Part shown: one piece after another, positions 5,208-12,265 of the stretch | Numbering within the stretch: the stretch's first letter is position 1 | Layout of the letters: the number at the start of each line of letters is the position of its first letter | Translations under genes and position numbers: made by a program | Assembly: GCA_910578715.1 (NCBI GenBank) | Contig: CAJTRL010000080.1 | Location: forward strand, 1 to 14,735 | Length of the DNA stretch: 14,735 bases | Direction: 5' to 3' | From: an uncultured Lachnospiraceae bacterium | Lineage (GTDB): Bacteria > Bacillota > Clostridia > Lachnospirales > Lachnospiraceae | The notes under the pieces: generated by a model | What the model saw: only the letters and a program-made list of their open reading frames with translations | Databases searched by the model: none | What the model was told of the DNA's origin: nothing

Positions 5208-7754
5208 ATGTCTATTAGAATTACAGGAATGTTTTCAGGGCTCGATACGGAAAGCATCATTTCCGAACTGGTATCCGCGCAGAGCGTTAAGAAAAATTCC
5301 CTTGTGAAAGCGCAGACAAAGCTGAGCTGGAAGCAGGATGCGTGGAAAGCATTAAATACAAAGATTTATGATTTCTATACGAATGTGCTCAGCGATATGC
5401 GTTATCAGGGTTCATACCTGAAAAAAACAACGAGCGTATCCAATTCGAATGCAATCAAAGTTGTTACGAGCAACGATGCGGTGGACGGCGTAAGAAGCGT
5501 AAAAGTCAACCAGCTTGCGAAGGGCTCAAGACTGACGGGCGGAAGCCTGGTTACAAAGAACGGCGTACATTTCAGCGGTGCGGCGAATCTGGCGCAGCTG
5601 CTGAAACACAGAGGCGGGGAAGTGCTGGGCAGCGGCTCCGATTCCGCATCCGTGACGGGCAGCTTCAGAGTTGTCGGCGCACAGGGACAGTATGTGGATT
5701 TTAACATTAATGAGAATACGACGATTGACGACATAGTCGGCATGATAAAAGAAACCGGCCTGAATGCGAATTACGACCAGGGAACCCAGAGAATTTTTAT
5801 CAGCTCTGCCAATACAGGCGCTGCCAATAACTTTAATCTGGTGGCGAACGATGAAGGCGGCATGAATGCGCTGGCGCTTCTTGGGCTCTTGTCGAAAAAT
5901 GATATCGTAAGCGCCGACCCGGATAAAAAGACGGATACCCAGATATGGGCCGGTTACGCAGATGACCTTGCAGCATACGATAAGCTGATTGCCGATGAAA
6001 TTGCGAAACGCCAGGCGGCATATGGCGAAGCAAATAAAAAGCTCGAAGCTGAAAACAAAACCCTGGCGGAGAAAAACGATGAGCTGAAAAAGAAAAACGA
6101 TGAATACTTTGATAAGATGAACGATGCGGACTTTCTGGCGTCTGCATTTGGCTCAAAGTTTGGCCAGTCGCTTTCCCGTCATGTGGAGAAATTATATGGT
6201 GAAAATGGTCTCTATGATGAGATGCAGGCGGCTAAAGACCGGATGGATAAGGCGATGGACAATACGACGCTGACGGACGCCGACAAAGAGCATCTCAAAG
6301 AAGACTATGAAAATAAGAAAGCCGCATACGAAGAGGCGAAGCAGAAAGTTACCGATTTCATGAATGATATTGCCTATGGTCCGTTAGTGGAGAAAAAAGA
6401 CGAAGACGGCAATACCGTTTACGAAAAGGTTCAGAAGGTGGATGCCGACGGCAATCCGATGTTTGAACAGGTAGAGAAAAAGGATGATGACGGCAATGTC
6501 GTAACAGATGACGACGGAAATATTGTTTACGAGAACGGCGACCCCATTTATGAAGATAAGGCAGTTATGGTCCGTGAAGGCGGCCTGAATAAAAAATATG
6601 AAGACGCAGTCAAGGATGGAAACGTCAGCGATGTGCTCAAGGCACAGGTGGATTCCGTCAATAAATGGTTTGATGCGGTAACTTCCATTGAGGAAAACAA
6701 AGAGGCCATCGTTGCAAACGAGAAGGCAATCGCATTGAATGAAGATAAGATAAAAGACAATGCACAGTATCTGGATAACGGCTCGGATGACGTCGATAAT
6801 ATGGCGATGTCTCCGCTGGAAACACAGGTCAGAACCGAATTTGACACGAGAGTCCAGACTGCCCAGAAAATGCTGGCCGCGGCAACAGATGACAGTAAAA
6901 AGGATATGTTCGCGGCAAGCAAAGTTACCGCACAGGATGCGGAAATTGAAATTGACGGCGCGAAGTTTACATCCATGACGAATACCTTTAACGTCAACGG
7001 CCTCACGCTGACCGCACAGGAAACGACGGAGAAAGAAATTACGATGACGACCTCAACCGATACGGACGGCATCTACGGCATGATTAAGAATTTCTTTACC
7101 GAATACAATAAGCTCATCAATGAGATGGATTCCCTGTACAACGCGGAGTCTTCCAAAGGATATGAGCCGCTTCTTTCCGAAGAAAAAGAAGCGCTGAGCG
7201 AAAGCGAAGTCGAGGAGTGGGAAAAGAAAATCAAAGATTCCCTGCTTCGCCGGGACAGCACATTAAGTTCTGTTTCTTTCAGCCTGGTTTCCGTGATGTT
7301 ACAGGGAGCGGAAGTGAATGGCCAGAAGATGTACCTGTCGGATTTCGGCATCAATACGCTCGGATATTTTAAATCGAAGGATAACGAGAAGAACGCATAT
7401 CATATCGACGGCGACCCGGACGACGCGACGACGAAAGCAAATGAAGATAAGCTGAAGCAGATGATTGCGTCCAACCCGGATACCGTTATGAGCTTCTTCT
7501 CCAAGTTATCTACCAATCTGTATGACGACCTGACGAAGAAGATGGCCGGTACAACGCTGAGCAGCGCGATGACCGTATATAACGATAAGGTCATGAAGTC
7601 GGAATATAAAGATTATACCGACAGAATCAAGAAAGAAGAAGATAAACTGAATGCAATGATGGATAAATGGTACAAGAAATTTTCCCAGATGGAAGTTGCG
7701 ATGTCCAAACTGGAATCCAGAAGCAGCTCGCTGGCAAGTATACTTGGCGGCTGA
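5208..7754 (+). CDS. fliD: Filament cap protein FliD (HAP2) with a greatly enlarged central region
   Basis: 848 residues, against roughly 450-550 for many FliD proteins. FliD caps the filament and helps flagellin fold at the growing tip. The N-terminal domain is clear (residues 4-105: GMFSGLDTESIISELVSAQS, then the conserved TSVSNSNAIKV). The C-terminal domain resumes near 592 (FNVNGLTLTAQ; MIKNFFTEYNKLINEMDSLYN) and ends in a helical region (YTDRIKKEEDKL). Between them lie a charged coiled-coil-like stretch (about 262-305) and four DGN repeats (about 397-450). The extra mass should be surface-exposed. AGGAGG directly upstream supports the start. Reading frame is unbroken. Confidence 0.95.
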   Translation: MSIRITGMFSGLDTESIISELVSAQSVKKNSLVKAQTKLSWKQDAWKALNTKIYDFYTNVLSDMRYQGSYLKKTTSVSNSNAIKVVTSNDAVDGVRSVKVNQLAKGSRLTGGSLVTKNGVHFSGAANLAQLLKHRGGEVLGSGSDSASVTGSFRVVGAQGQYVDFNINENTTIDDIVGMIKETGLNANYDQGTQRIFISSANTGAANNFNLVANDEGGMNALALLGLLSKNDIVSADPDKKTDTQIWAGYADDLAAYDKLIADEIAKRQAAYGEANKKLEAENKTLAEKNDELKKKNDEYFDKMNDADFLASAFGSKFGQSLSRHVEKLYGENGLYDEMQAAKDRMDKAMDNTTLTDADKEHLKEDYENKKAAYEEAKQKVTDFMNDIAYGPLVEKKDEDGNTVYEKVQKVDADGNPMFEQVEKKDDDGNVVTDDDGNIVYENGDPIYEDKAVMVREGGLNKKYEDAVKDGNVSDVLKAQVDSVNKWFDAVTSIEENKEAIVANEKAIALNEDKIKDNAQYLDNGSDDVDNMAMSPLETQVRTEFDTRVQTAQKMLAAATDDSKKDMFAASKVTAQDAEIEIDGAKFTSMTNTFNVNGLTLTAQETTEKEITMTTSTDTDGIYGMIKNFFTEYNKLINEMDSLYNAESSKGYEPLLSEEKEALSESEVEEWEKKIKDSLLRRDSTLSSVSFSLVSVMLQGAEVNGQKMYLSDFGINTLGYFKSKDNEKNAYHIDGDPDDATTKANEDKLKQMIASNPDTVMSFFSKLSTNLYDDLTKKMAGTTLSSAMTVYNDKVMKSEYKDYTDRIKKEEDKLNAMMDKWYKKFSQMEVAMSKLESRSSSLASILGG

Positions 7755-7795
7755 TAACGAACTGTGGCGCATGTTAAATCAAGGAGGAGAAGACT

Positions 7796-8173
7796 ATGCC
7801 GGCACGCAATCCCTTTGCCGAATATGCAAACAATAAAATTTTAACCGCTTCACCGGCGGAAGTGACACTGATGCTTTATGAAGGCGCGATAAAATTCTGT
7901 AATATTGCGATTATTGCGATTGATAATGGTGAAATCGAGAAAGCCCATATCAATATTAAAAAAACACAGCGTATTATAGAAGAATTTCGCAACACGCTGG
8001 ACCGACAGTATAAAGTCGCAGAGGACTTTGACCGGATTTATATATATCTGCTTCAAAGGCTTTTTGAGGCAAACATGAAAAAAGATAAGGCGATACTGGA
8101 AGAGGTCAATATGCACTTAAGGAGTGTCAGAGACACCTGGAAGGAAGTAATGCGGCGTAACCGACAGGCGTAA
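7796..8173 (+). CDS. fliS: Flagellin export chaperone FliS
   Basis: 125 residues, the usual length. The opening NPFAEYANNKILTASPAEVT followed by LMLYEGAIKF is the FliS hallmark, and the rest is a predicted helical bundle. FliS binds the C-terminal helix of flagellin in the cytoplasm, stops premature polymerisation and passes it to the export apparatus; in Bacillus it also affects the FliW-flagellin interaction. AAGGAGG lies eight bases before the ATG. It is 41 bases after fliD with no promoter seen between, so it belongs to the same operon. Confidence 0.95.
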   Translation: MPARNPFAEYANNKILTASPAEVTLMLYEGAIKFCNIAIIAIDNGEIEKAHINIKKTQRIIEEFRNTLDRQYKVAEDFDRIYIYLLQRLFEANMKKDKAILEEVNMHLRSVRDTWKEVMRRNRQA

Positions 8174-8185
8174 GAAAGGGAAGGC

Positions 8186-8662
8186 ATGAGTCAGAATATT
8201 GCACAAATACTATTGCAGAGTCTTGAGAAAAAGAACCAGATATTGGATGATATTATCAGAGAGAATGCGTTACAGGAAGAACTCTTAAAAAAGGAAGAGC
8301 TTGACATGGATGCACTGGATGCCTCTTTGGACCGAATCGGGGAATATACCGAGATGCTGGAAAAACTCGACGAAGGATTTGAAGCGGTATACGATAAAGT
8401 CCGCACGGAAATCATGACGAATAAATCCAGATATCAGTCGGAAATTTCGCAGATGCAAGGCCTTATCCAGAAGATTACCGATAAAGTCGTAAAGATTAAT
8501 GCGGTCAGAATGCGCAATCAGATGCGTGCCGACGCTCAGTTTAAAAAGCGGGCAAAGGAAATCAGAAATGCGATGTCAAAAACGAAAGCGAGCCAGAATT
8601 ATTATAACAGCATGAATAAGCTCAACTATGTATCGCCTCAGTTTTATGACAGCAAGAAGTAG
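8186..8662 (+). CDS. Putative flagellar chaperone, FlgN/FliT-like
   Basis: 158 residues, highly charged and predicted almost wholly helical, with no signal peptide or membrane segment. Position is the main clue: right after fliS (12-base gap, GGGAAGG ribosome site), where Bacillus carries fliT and where clostridia often carry a FlgN-like gene. Size, helicity and the short tail (YYNSMNKLNYVSPQFYDSKK), with Tyr/Phe and a lysine end, resemble clostridial FlgN-type proteins that chaperone FlgK and FlgL. No catalytic motif is seen. I cannot separate FlgN from FliT by eye, so no symbol is given. It is the last gene of the flaG operon. Confidence 0.65.
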   Translation: MSQNIAQILLQSLEKKNQILDDIIRENALQEELLKKEELDMDALDASLDRIGEYTEMLEKLDEGFEAVYDKVRTEIMTNKSRYQSEISQMQGLIQKITDKVVKINAVRMRNQMRADAQFKKRAKEIRNAMSKTKASQNYYNSMNKLNYVSPQFYDSKK

Positions 8663-8677
8663 TGCTTATGGGAAAAC

Positions 8678-8705
8678 TCATTTTTTTCAAAAAAAATTGA
8701 TTTTT
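8678..8705. promoter_or_regulatory. A-tract palindrome upstream of the flagellin promoter
   Basis: A run of seven T (8681-8687), one C and eight A (8689-8696) lies directly upstream of the flagellin -35 region and is followed by TTGATTTTT. It could act as an UP-like element that strengthens the promoter, or as a weak all-A/U hairpin terminator for the flaG operon. With no G-C pairs in the main stem, I favour the promoter role. Confidence 0.35.
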
Positions 8706-8709
8706 GCCC

Positions 8710-8736
8710 TAAAGTAAATCGGAGAAACTCCGATAT
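8710..8736 (+). promoter_or_regulatory. Sigma-28 (sigma-D) promoter of the flagellin gene
   Basis: TAAA at 8710-8713, a 15-base spacer, and TCCGATAT at 8729-8736 match the flagellar sigma consensus and the flaG promoter almost exactly. An inverted repeat, ATCGGAG-AAA-CTCCGAT (8718-8734), covers the spacer and most of the -10. Transcription would begin near 8742. Confidence 0.88.
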
Positions 8737-8742
8737 ATAATA

Positions 8743-8808
8743 CAAGTAAAGCAAGCAAATTACTTACTTGGCCGACAGTTACTTTGTAGCAATAGTTACT
8801 TCGTAACT
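8743..8808 (+). promoter_or_regulatory. Structured 5' part of the flagellin leader
   Basis: CAAGTAA (8743-8749) can pair with TTACTTG (8764-8770), and AGTTAC (8794-8799) pairs with GTAACT (8803-8808) around TTC. AGTTACTT-x-GTA occurs twice (8778-8789 and 8794-8805), 16 bases apart. Such stems at the 5' end may stabilise a heavily expressed mRNA. Confidence 0.5.
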
Positions 8809-8867
8809 GGAGTAATGGGATTGATGGCAGCGTACGAGCCGGAGAGAACATTACAGGAAAACAGAAA

Positions 8868-8903
8868 TTGCGGCAAGGATGCCGTAAAAAATTCAAGGAG
8901 GAA
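8868..8903 (+). promoter_or_regulatory. CsrA-type hairpin and second GGA site over the flagellin ribosome site
   Basis: CGGCA (8871-8875) pairs with TGCCG (8880-8884), extended by one G-T and two T-A pairs to 8868-8887, leaving the loop AGGA. GCAAGGATGC resembles the CsrA consensus ACARGGAUGU. The ribosome site AAGGAGG (8895-8901) supplies a second GGA about 20 bases on. One hairpin site plus one over the ribosome site is the arrangement of the B. subtilis hag leader, where one CsrA dimer bridges both and blocks translation. CsrA and FliW are encoded upstream in this window. Confidence 0.75.
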
Positions 8904-8909
8904 TATATT

Positions 8910-9968
8910 ATGGTAGTACAACACAACATTACAGCGATGAACTCTAACAGAATGCTTGGTTTAACAACAAGCGCTCAGGCAAAATCGACAGAGAGACTGT
9001 CTTCCGGTTACAAGATTAACCGTGCAGCAGATGATGCAGCAGGTCTTGCAATTTCCGAAAAAATGAGACGTCAGATTAGAGGCCTTACACAGGCATCTGC
9101 AAACGCTCAGGACGGTATCTCCACTGTACAGACAGCAGAAGGTGCACTTGCAGAAGTTCAGGATATGTTACAGAGAATGAACGAGCTGGCTGTTAAAGGT
9201 GAAAACGGAACTCTTACAACAACAGACCGTGCTTCCATTCAGGCAGAAATCGGCCAGTTGATGAGTGAAATTGACCGTGTACAGAGTACAACGACATTCA
9301 ACGAGATGAACCTGTTAGACGGTTCTTTCGTAAAAGGCCTTCAGGTTGGCGCAGAGGCTGGTCAGCACATCGTTGTCAGCATCGCAAACATGAGTATGGC
9401 TGGTCTGGCACACAACATTGATACCAAACTGTATACTCAGGTTACTTTCAGAAATCTGACAGCAGGCAGCATTAGCGGTACGATGTCAACATACGGCCAG
9501 TTTACACTTGACAAATCCGGTTCTAAGGTAATGATTGGCAGCATGACCGATGCTACGGTAAATACCTTTACAACAATCGGTAATGGTAAGTACAACAAAG
9601 CTGTATTAGACAGTACTATGGCTGAGAAGATTATGAATACCTTCATGAGACTCGATGCTGGTAATGCGAGCTCCGTTGCTTCAGCGAAAGATTTCAACTC
9701 CCTGAATGCATTCATCAAAGGTGCTCTGTCCTTAGTATCTCAGCAGCGTTCTGACCTGGGTGCTATCCAGAACAGACTTGAGCACACAATCAACAACCTG
9801 AACAACATCGTTGAGAATACGACATCCGCAGAATCTGCTATCCGTGATACAGATATCGCTACTGAGATGGTTAAGTACTCCAACAACAGCATCTTACAGC
9901 AGGCTGGTACATCCATGTTGTCACAGGCAAATCAGGGCAATCAGCTGGCACTGTCCTTACTGGGCTAA
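8910..9968 (+). CDS. hag: Flagellin (filament subunit)
   Basis: 352 residues from the ATG at 8910, eight bases after AAGGAGG; the frame extends back to a TTG at 8868 but that would translate the regulatory hairpin. D0/D1 regions are complete: MVVQHNITAMNSNRMLG at the start and the terminal SILQQAGTSMLSQANQGNQL segment. R89, L93 and E113 correspond to the Salmonella residues R90, L94 and E114 that TLR5 contacts. The central region (about 140-270) is short and Ser/Thr-rich, a plausible site for O-glycans. The start resembles Lachnospiraceae CBir1-type flagellins. Codon use differs from its neighbours (GCA/GCT over GCG), as expected for very high expression. The gene has its own promoter, leader and terminator; fliC is an equally valid name. 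Confidence 0.97.
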   Translation: MVVQHNITAMNSNRMLGLTTSAQAKSTERLSSGYKINRAADDAAGLAISEKMRRQIRGLTQASANAQDGISTVQTAEGALAEVQDMLQRMNELAVKGENGTLTTTDRASIQAEIGQLMSEIDRVQSTTTFNEMNLLDGSFVKGLQVGAEAGQHIVVSIANMSMAGLAHNIDTKLYTQVTFRNLTAGSISGTMSTYGQFTLDKSGSKVMIGSMTDATVNTFTTIGNGKYNKAVLDSTMAEKIMNTFMRLDAGNASSVASAKDFNSLNAFIKGALSLVSQQRSDLGAIQNRLEHTINNLNNIVENTTSAESAIRDTDIATEMVKYSNNSILQQAGTSMLSQANQGNQLALSLLG

Positions 9969-10006
9969 TTGTCAGGATATTAGCGAACATTGCATAATGA
10001 ACTACC

Positions 10007-10036
10007 AAAGAGCCACTCGTAAGAGTGGCTCTTTTT
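10007..10036 (+). terminator. Strong intrinsic terminator of the flagellin gene
   Basis: AAAGAGCCACTC and GAGTGGCTCTTT form a perfect 12-bp stem around GTAA, followed by further T (through 10036). It starts 38 bases after the flagellin stop and would insulate it from the convergent glycosyltransferase run. Read on the minus strand it has only a short T run, so it ends transcription poorly in that direction. Confidence 0.92.
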
Positions 10037-10077
10037 CCTACATCTCTTTAAGGGTGGGGATTTTGCTACCATCTTAT

Positions 10078-10097
10078 GAGTGGCTCTTTTTCTACAT
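10078..10097. repeat. Second copy of the terminator's 3' arm
   Basis: GAGTGGCTCTTTTTC followed by TACAT repeats 10023-10043 apart from one missing C, 55 bases downstream of the first. It lacks its own 5' arm but could pair with AAAGAGCCACTC at 10007-10018. The stop codon of the minus-strand glycosyltransferase lies inside it (10092-10094). Confidence 0.6.
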
Positions 10098-11144
10098 TCC
10101 GTCCATCCGCCCTATGGCTTCCAGGGCCGGCTCAAATTCCCCGCATTTGAGGTAATGCTGTTTGGCAATGTCTTTCTGGCCGAAAACTTCATAGATATAA
10201 CCGATATAATAAGAAATAACATGGTTTTCCACGGAATCCCGGGAGGGTGCGCTCAACGCCCTGACAAATTCCGGCAGTGCTTTTAAATGCTGATTTAAAT
10301 GAAGGTACATGACACCAATCATACACAGATAGTCAGCATTATCGCTATAATGGTTATAGAAAGAAAGCAGGGCGCGGACTTCTTCCGCCTTATTTTTATC
10401 TAACAGGATATTGCCATAGTTGCACACCAGGATGCGGGTATAGTCTTCTTCCGGCGACGGATTCCGCTCCATTGCCTTCTGAAAATAGACAAATGCTTTT
10501 TCATGTTCCCGCATGCAGAGATAGCTTTGTGCCATTTGAAAATAATAATAGGGTTCATTGGGATTTTTTTCGATTTCCGGAAGCAGAAGTTCGATATCCC
10601 GCATGGCCTTTTCGTATAACTTTTCTGCGGAACCGACATATCCTACATGGTCGGCGACGATGGGAAGGTTATAACTGGTGGTCTTTATATTGGCGGTCGG
10701 TACGAGTATTTCATGGATTGGCCGCTCATAATGATAGTATTTTCGGTTGAAAAAGCGGTCGATAATGGTAGTCTGGCAGTGTTTTTCACCATCGGTTTCA
10801 AAGTAGTCCAGACGCTTGATGAGTCCGACGGACTTAGGATGCTCGCTTATAAGGCGCTGTACTTCGTCAAAGTCAAATTCTATGAGAAATTCGTCTGTAT
10901 CCAAGACGAGAATCATGTTATGGGAAGCGCGGCTGATGGAATAGTTCCTGGCGGCGCTGAAATCCCTGACCCATTCAAAATCAAATACTTTATCGGTATA
11001 TTTACGGGCTATTTCTTTGGAATTATCAGTGGAACCCGTGTCTACAACGACAATTTCAAAGGGATAAGGCTTGAGCGCTTCCAGACATTTGTCCAGATGT
11101 TCGGCTTCGTTTTTGGTAATGATACATACGGAAATCGGAATCAT
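10092..11144 (-). CDS. GT2-TPR glycosyltransferase, paralogue 1 of 3
   Basis: 350 residues. The N-terminal GT-A domain has the start MIPISVCIITKNEAEHLDKC, a DTGSTD donor-binding motif (35-40), the FSAARN segment and the D82-T-D84 metal motif. The second half (about 200-345) reads as TPR-like helical repeats (YYYFQMAQSYLCMREHEKAF). The layout resembles SunS-type peptide glycosyltransferases and TPR-linked glycosyltransferases of clostridial flagellin-glycan loci; TPR parts usually hold the protein acceptor. Last gene of the minus-strand run, so nearest to flagellin. AAGGAG lies nine bases before the start. A protein O-glycosyltransferase acting on flagellin is the likely role (inference); the sugar is unknown. 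Confidence 0.85.
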   Translation of the reverse strand: MIPISVCIITKNEAEHLDKCLEALKPYPFEIVVVDTGSTDNSKEIARKYTDKVFDFEWVRDFSAARNYSISRASHNMILVLDTDEFLIEFDFDEVQRLISEHPKSVGLIKRLDYFETDGEKHCQTTIIDRFFNRKYYHYERPIHEILVPTANIKTTSYNLPIVADHVGYVGSAEKLYEKAMRDIELLLPEIEKNPNEPYYYFQMAQSYLCMREHEKAFVYFQKAMERNPSPEEDYTRILVCNYGNILLDKNKAEEVRALLSFYNHYSDNADYLCMIGVMYLHLNQHLKALPEFVRALSAPSRDSVENHVISYYIGYIYEVFGQKDIAKQHYLKCGEFEPALEAIGRMDGM

Positions 11145-11180
11145 GATAGATGTCTCCTTCGTTATGATAAGAAAGTGTTG

Positions 11181-12251
11181 TTACCGCGGTGAGGGGGGAT
11201 TTAGCATTTTCAGGCGTTCGACAGCCGCCGAAAAGTTTCCGCACTGCCGATAACAGGAAATTGCGGCCGGAATATCGCCGAGCAGTTCACAGATTTCTCC
11301 GGTCTGATAAAGGGGAAGAAAACTATTGGCGCCTTCCAGCCGGCATAATGGCATGCCAATGGCTTTCTGATACTGCTCAAAAGCCTGCTCGTACATCCGG
11401 TTCTGTTTATAGATATTGCCCATGAGATAAACAAAATCTGCCAGGGAAGAAAAGGCGTCATAAATGCTTTCAAAGCCGAGCGCAGCGTCTTCCTGTCCGG
11501 TGCGCAGAAGCGCGTTCCCGTAGGAAACGACCATCGCCTGTACATAGGCCAGCTCCGGGTCTAAGTCAAAAGAGAGTCCTTTACTGTAATACTCACAGGC
11601 AGCGGCATAGTCTTCGATAATTTCGCAGCTTTTGCCCAGTTGGTAGTAAAGATAGGGGGTTTCAGGTCCGCATTCGAGCTGTTTTTTCAACAAGGTATAA
11701 TTTCGAAGGTATTTTGCCCGCTGTTCTTCTTCCGTCATATCATAACCGGTATGCACAATGGTGGTCTGTAACAGGTAGGCGGAAATTTCTTTTCCGCGTT
11801 TTGGCGTAAGCTGCTCATGAATGATTCCCGTATAATGGTAGAGCCGCCTGTCAAAAAAACGTTCTGTATTGTCCGTGTTGTTGATGACTGGGACACCGTT
11901 CTCCGTCACGATATTTTCTCTGGAAACGGAGCCCACGCTGTCTGATAAATGTTTCCGAAAATAATTCAATTCTTCCACATCTATTGTTTTAATCGATTCG
12001 TCGCAGTCGAGCATGAAAATCCAGTTATTGGACGCGGCCCGTAAGGAAAAATTTCTGGCGGCGCTGAAGTCGTCGCACCATGTAAAGTCCAGTACCTGGT
12101 CTGCGTATTTTCCGGCAATTTCTTTGGTGCGGTCGGTGGAGCCGGTATCGACAACGACGATTTCAAAACCATAGGGCCTGATGGAGGCCAGACATTTTTC
12201 AATTCGCCTTTCCTCGTTTTTGGCGATAATACATACAGATATGGGATGCAT
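11181..12251 (-). CDS. GT2-TPR glycosyltransferase, paralogue 2 of 3
   Basis: 356 residues, same plan as its two neighbours: MHPISVCIIAKNEERRIEKC, DTGSTD at 35-40, FSAARN, and D82-C-D84. TPR-like repeats follow (LYYQLGKSCEIIEDYAAACE). It differs most in the stretch after the metal motif (residues about 87-140), where acceptor or donor choice may be set, and in its end, PPSPR. A stretch at 12114-12140 is identical in DNA to 13208-13234 in paralogue 3, indicating recent duplication or gene conversion. It starts 14 bases after paralogue 3 ends (AAAGGA, 8-base spacing) and is followed after 36 bases by paralogue 1, so all three are probably co-transcribed. Confidence 0.85.
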   Translation of the reverse strand: MHPISVCIIAKNEERRIEKCLASIRPYGFEIVVVDTGSTDRTKEIAGKYADQVLDFTWCDDFSAARNFSLRAASNNWIFMLDCDESIKTIDVEELNYFRKHLSDSVGSVSRENIVTENGVPVINNTDNTERFFDRRLYHYTGIIHEQLTPKRGKEISAYLLQTTIVHTGYDMTEEEQRAKYLRNYTLLKKQLECGPETPYLYYQLGKSCEIIEDYAAACEYYSKGLSFDLDPELAYVQAMVVSYGNALLRTGQEDAALGFESIYDAFSSLADFVYLMGNIYKQNRMYEQAFEQYQKAIGMPLCRLEGANSFLPLYQTGEICELLGDIPAAISCYRQCGNFSAAVERLKMLNPPSPR

Positions 12252-12265
12252 GATGAAAATCCTTT

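Noticed and set aside
6395..6560. CRISPR or DNA tandem array within fliD
   Set aside because: The repetition is in the protein (DGN motifs) with variable DNA and spacing, and the reading frame continues through it.
8868..8909. Upstream in-frame TTG start for flagellin, adding 14 residues
   Set aside because: It would translate the CsrA-type hairpin and the ribosome site, and the ATG at 8910 has ideal AAGGAGG spacing and the universal flagellin N-terminus.
10647..11192. Plus-strand frame opposite GT2-TPR paralogue 1
   Set aside because: It is antisense to conserved GT-A motifs; similar shadows occur opposite the other paralogues, as expected from duplicated genes.
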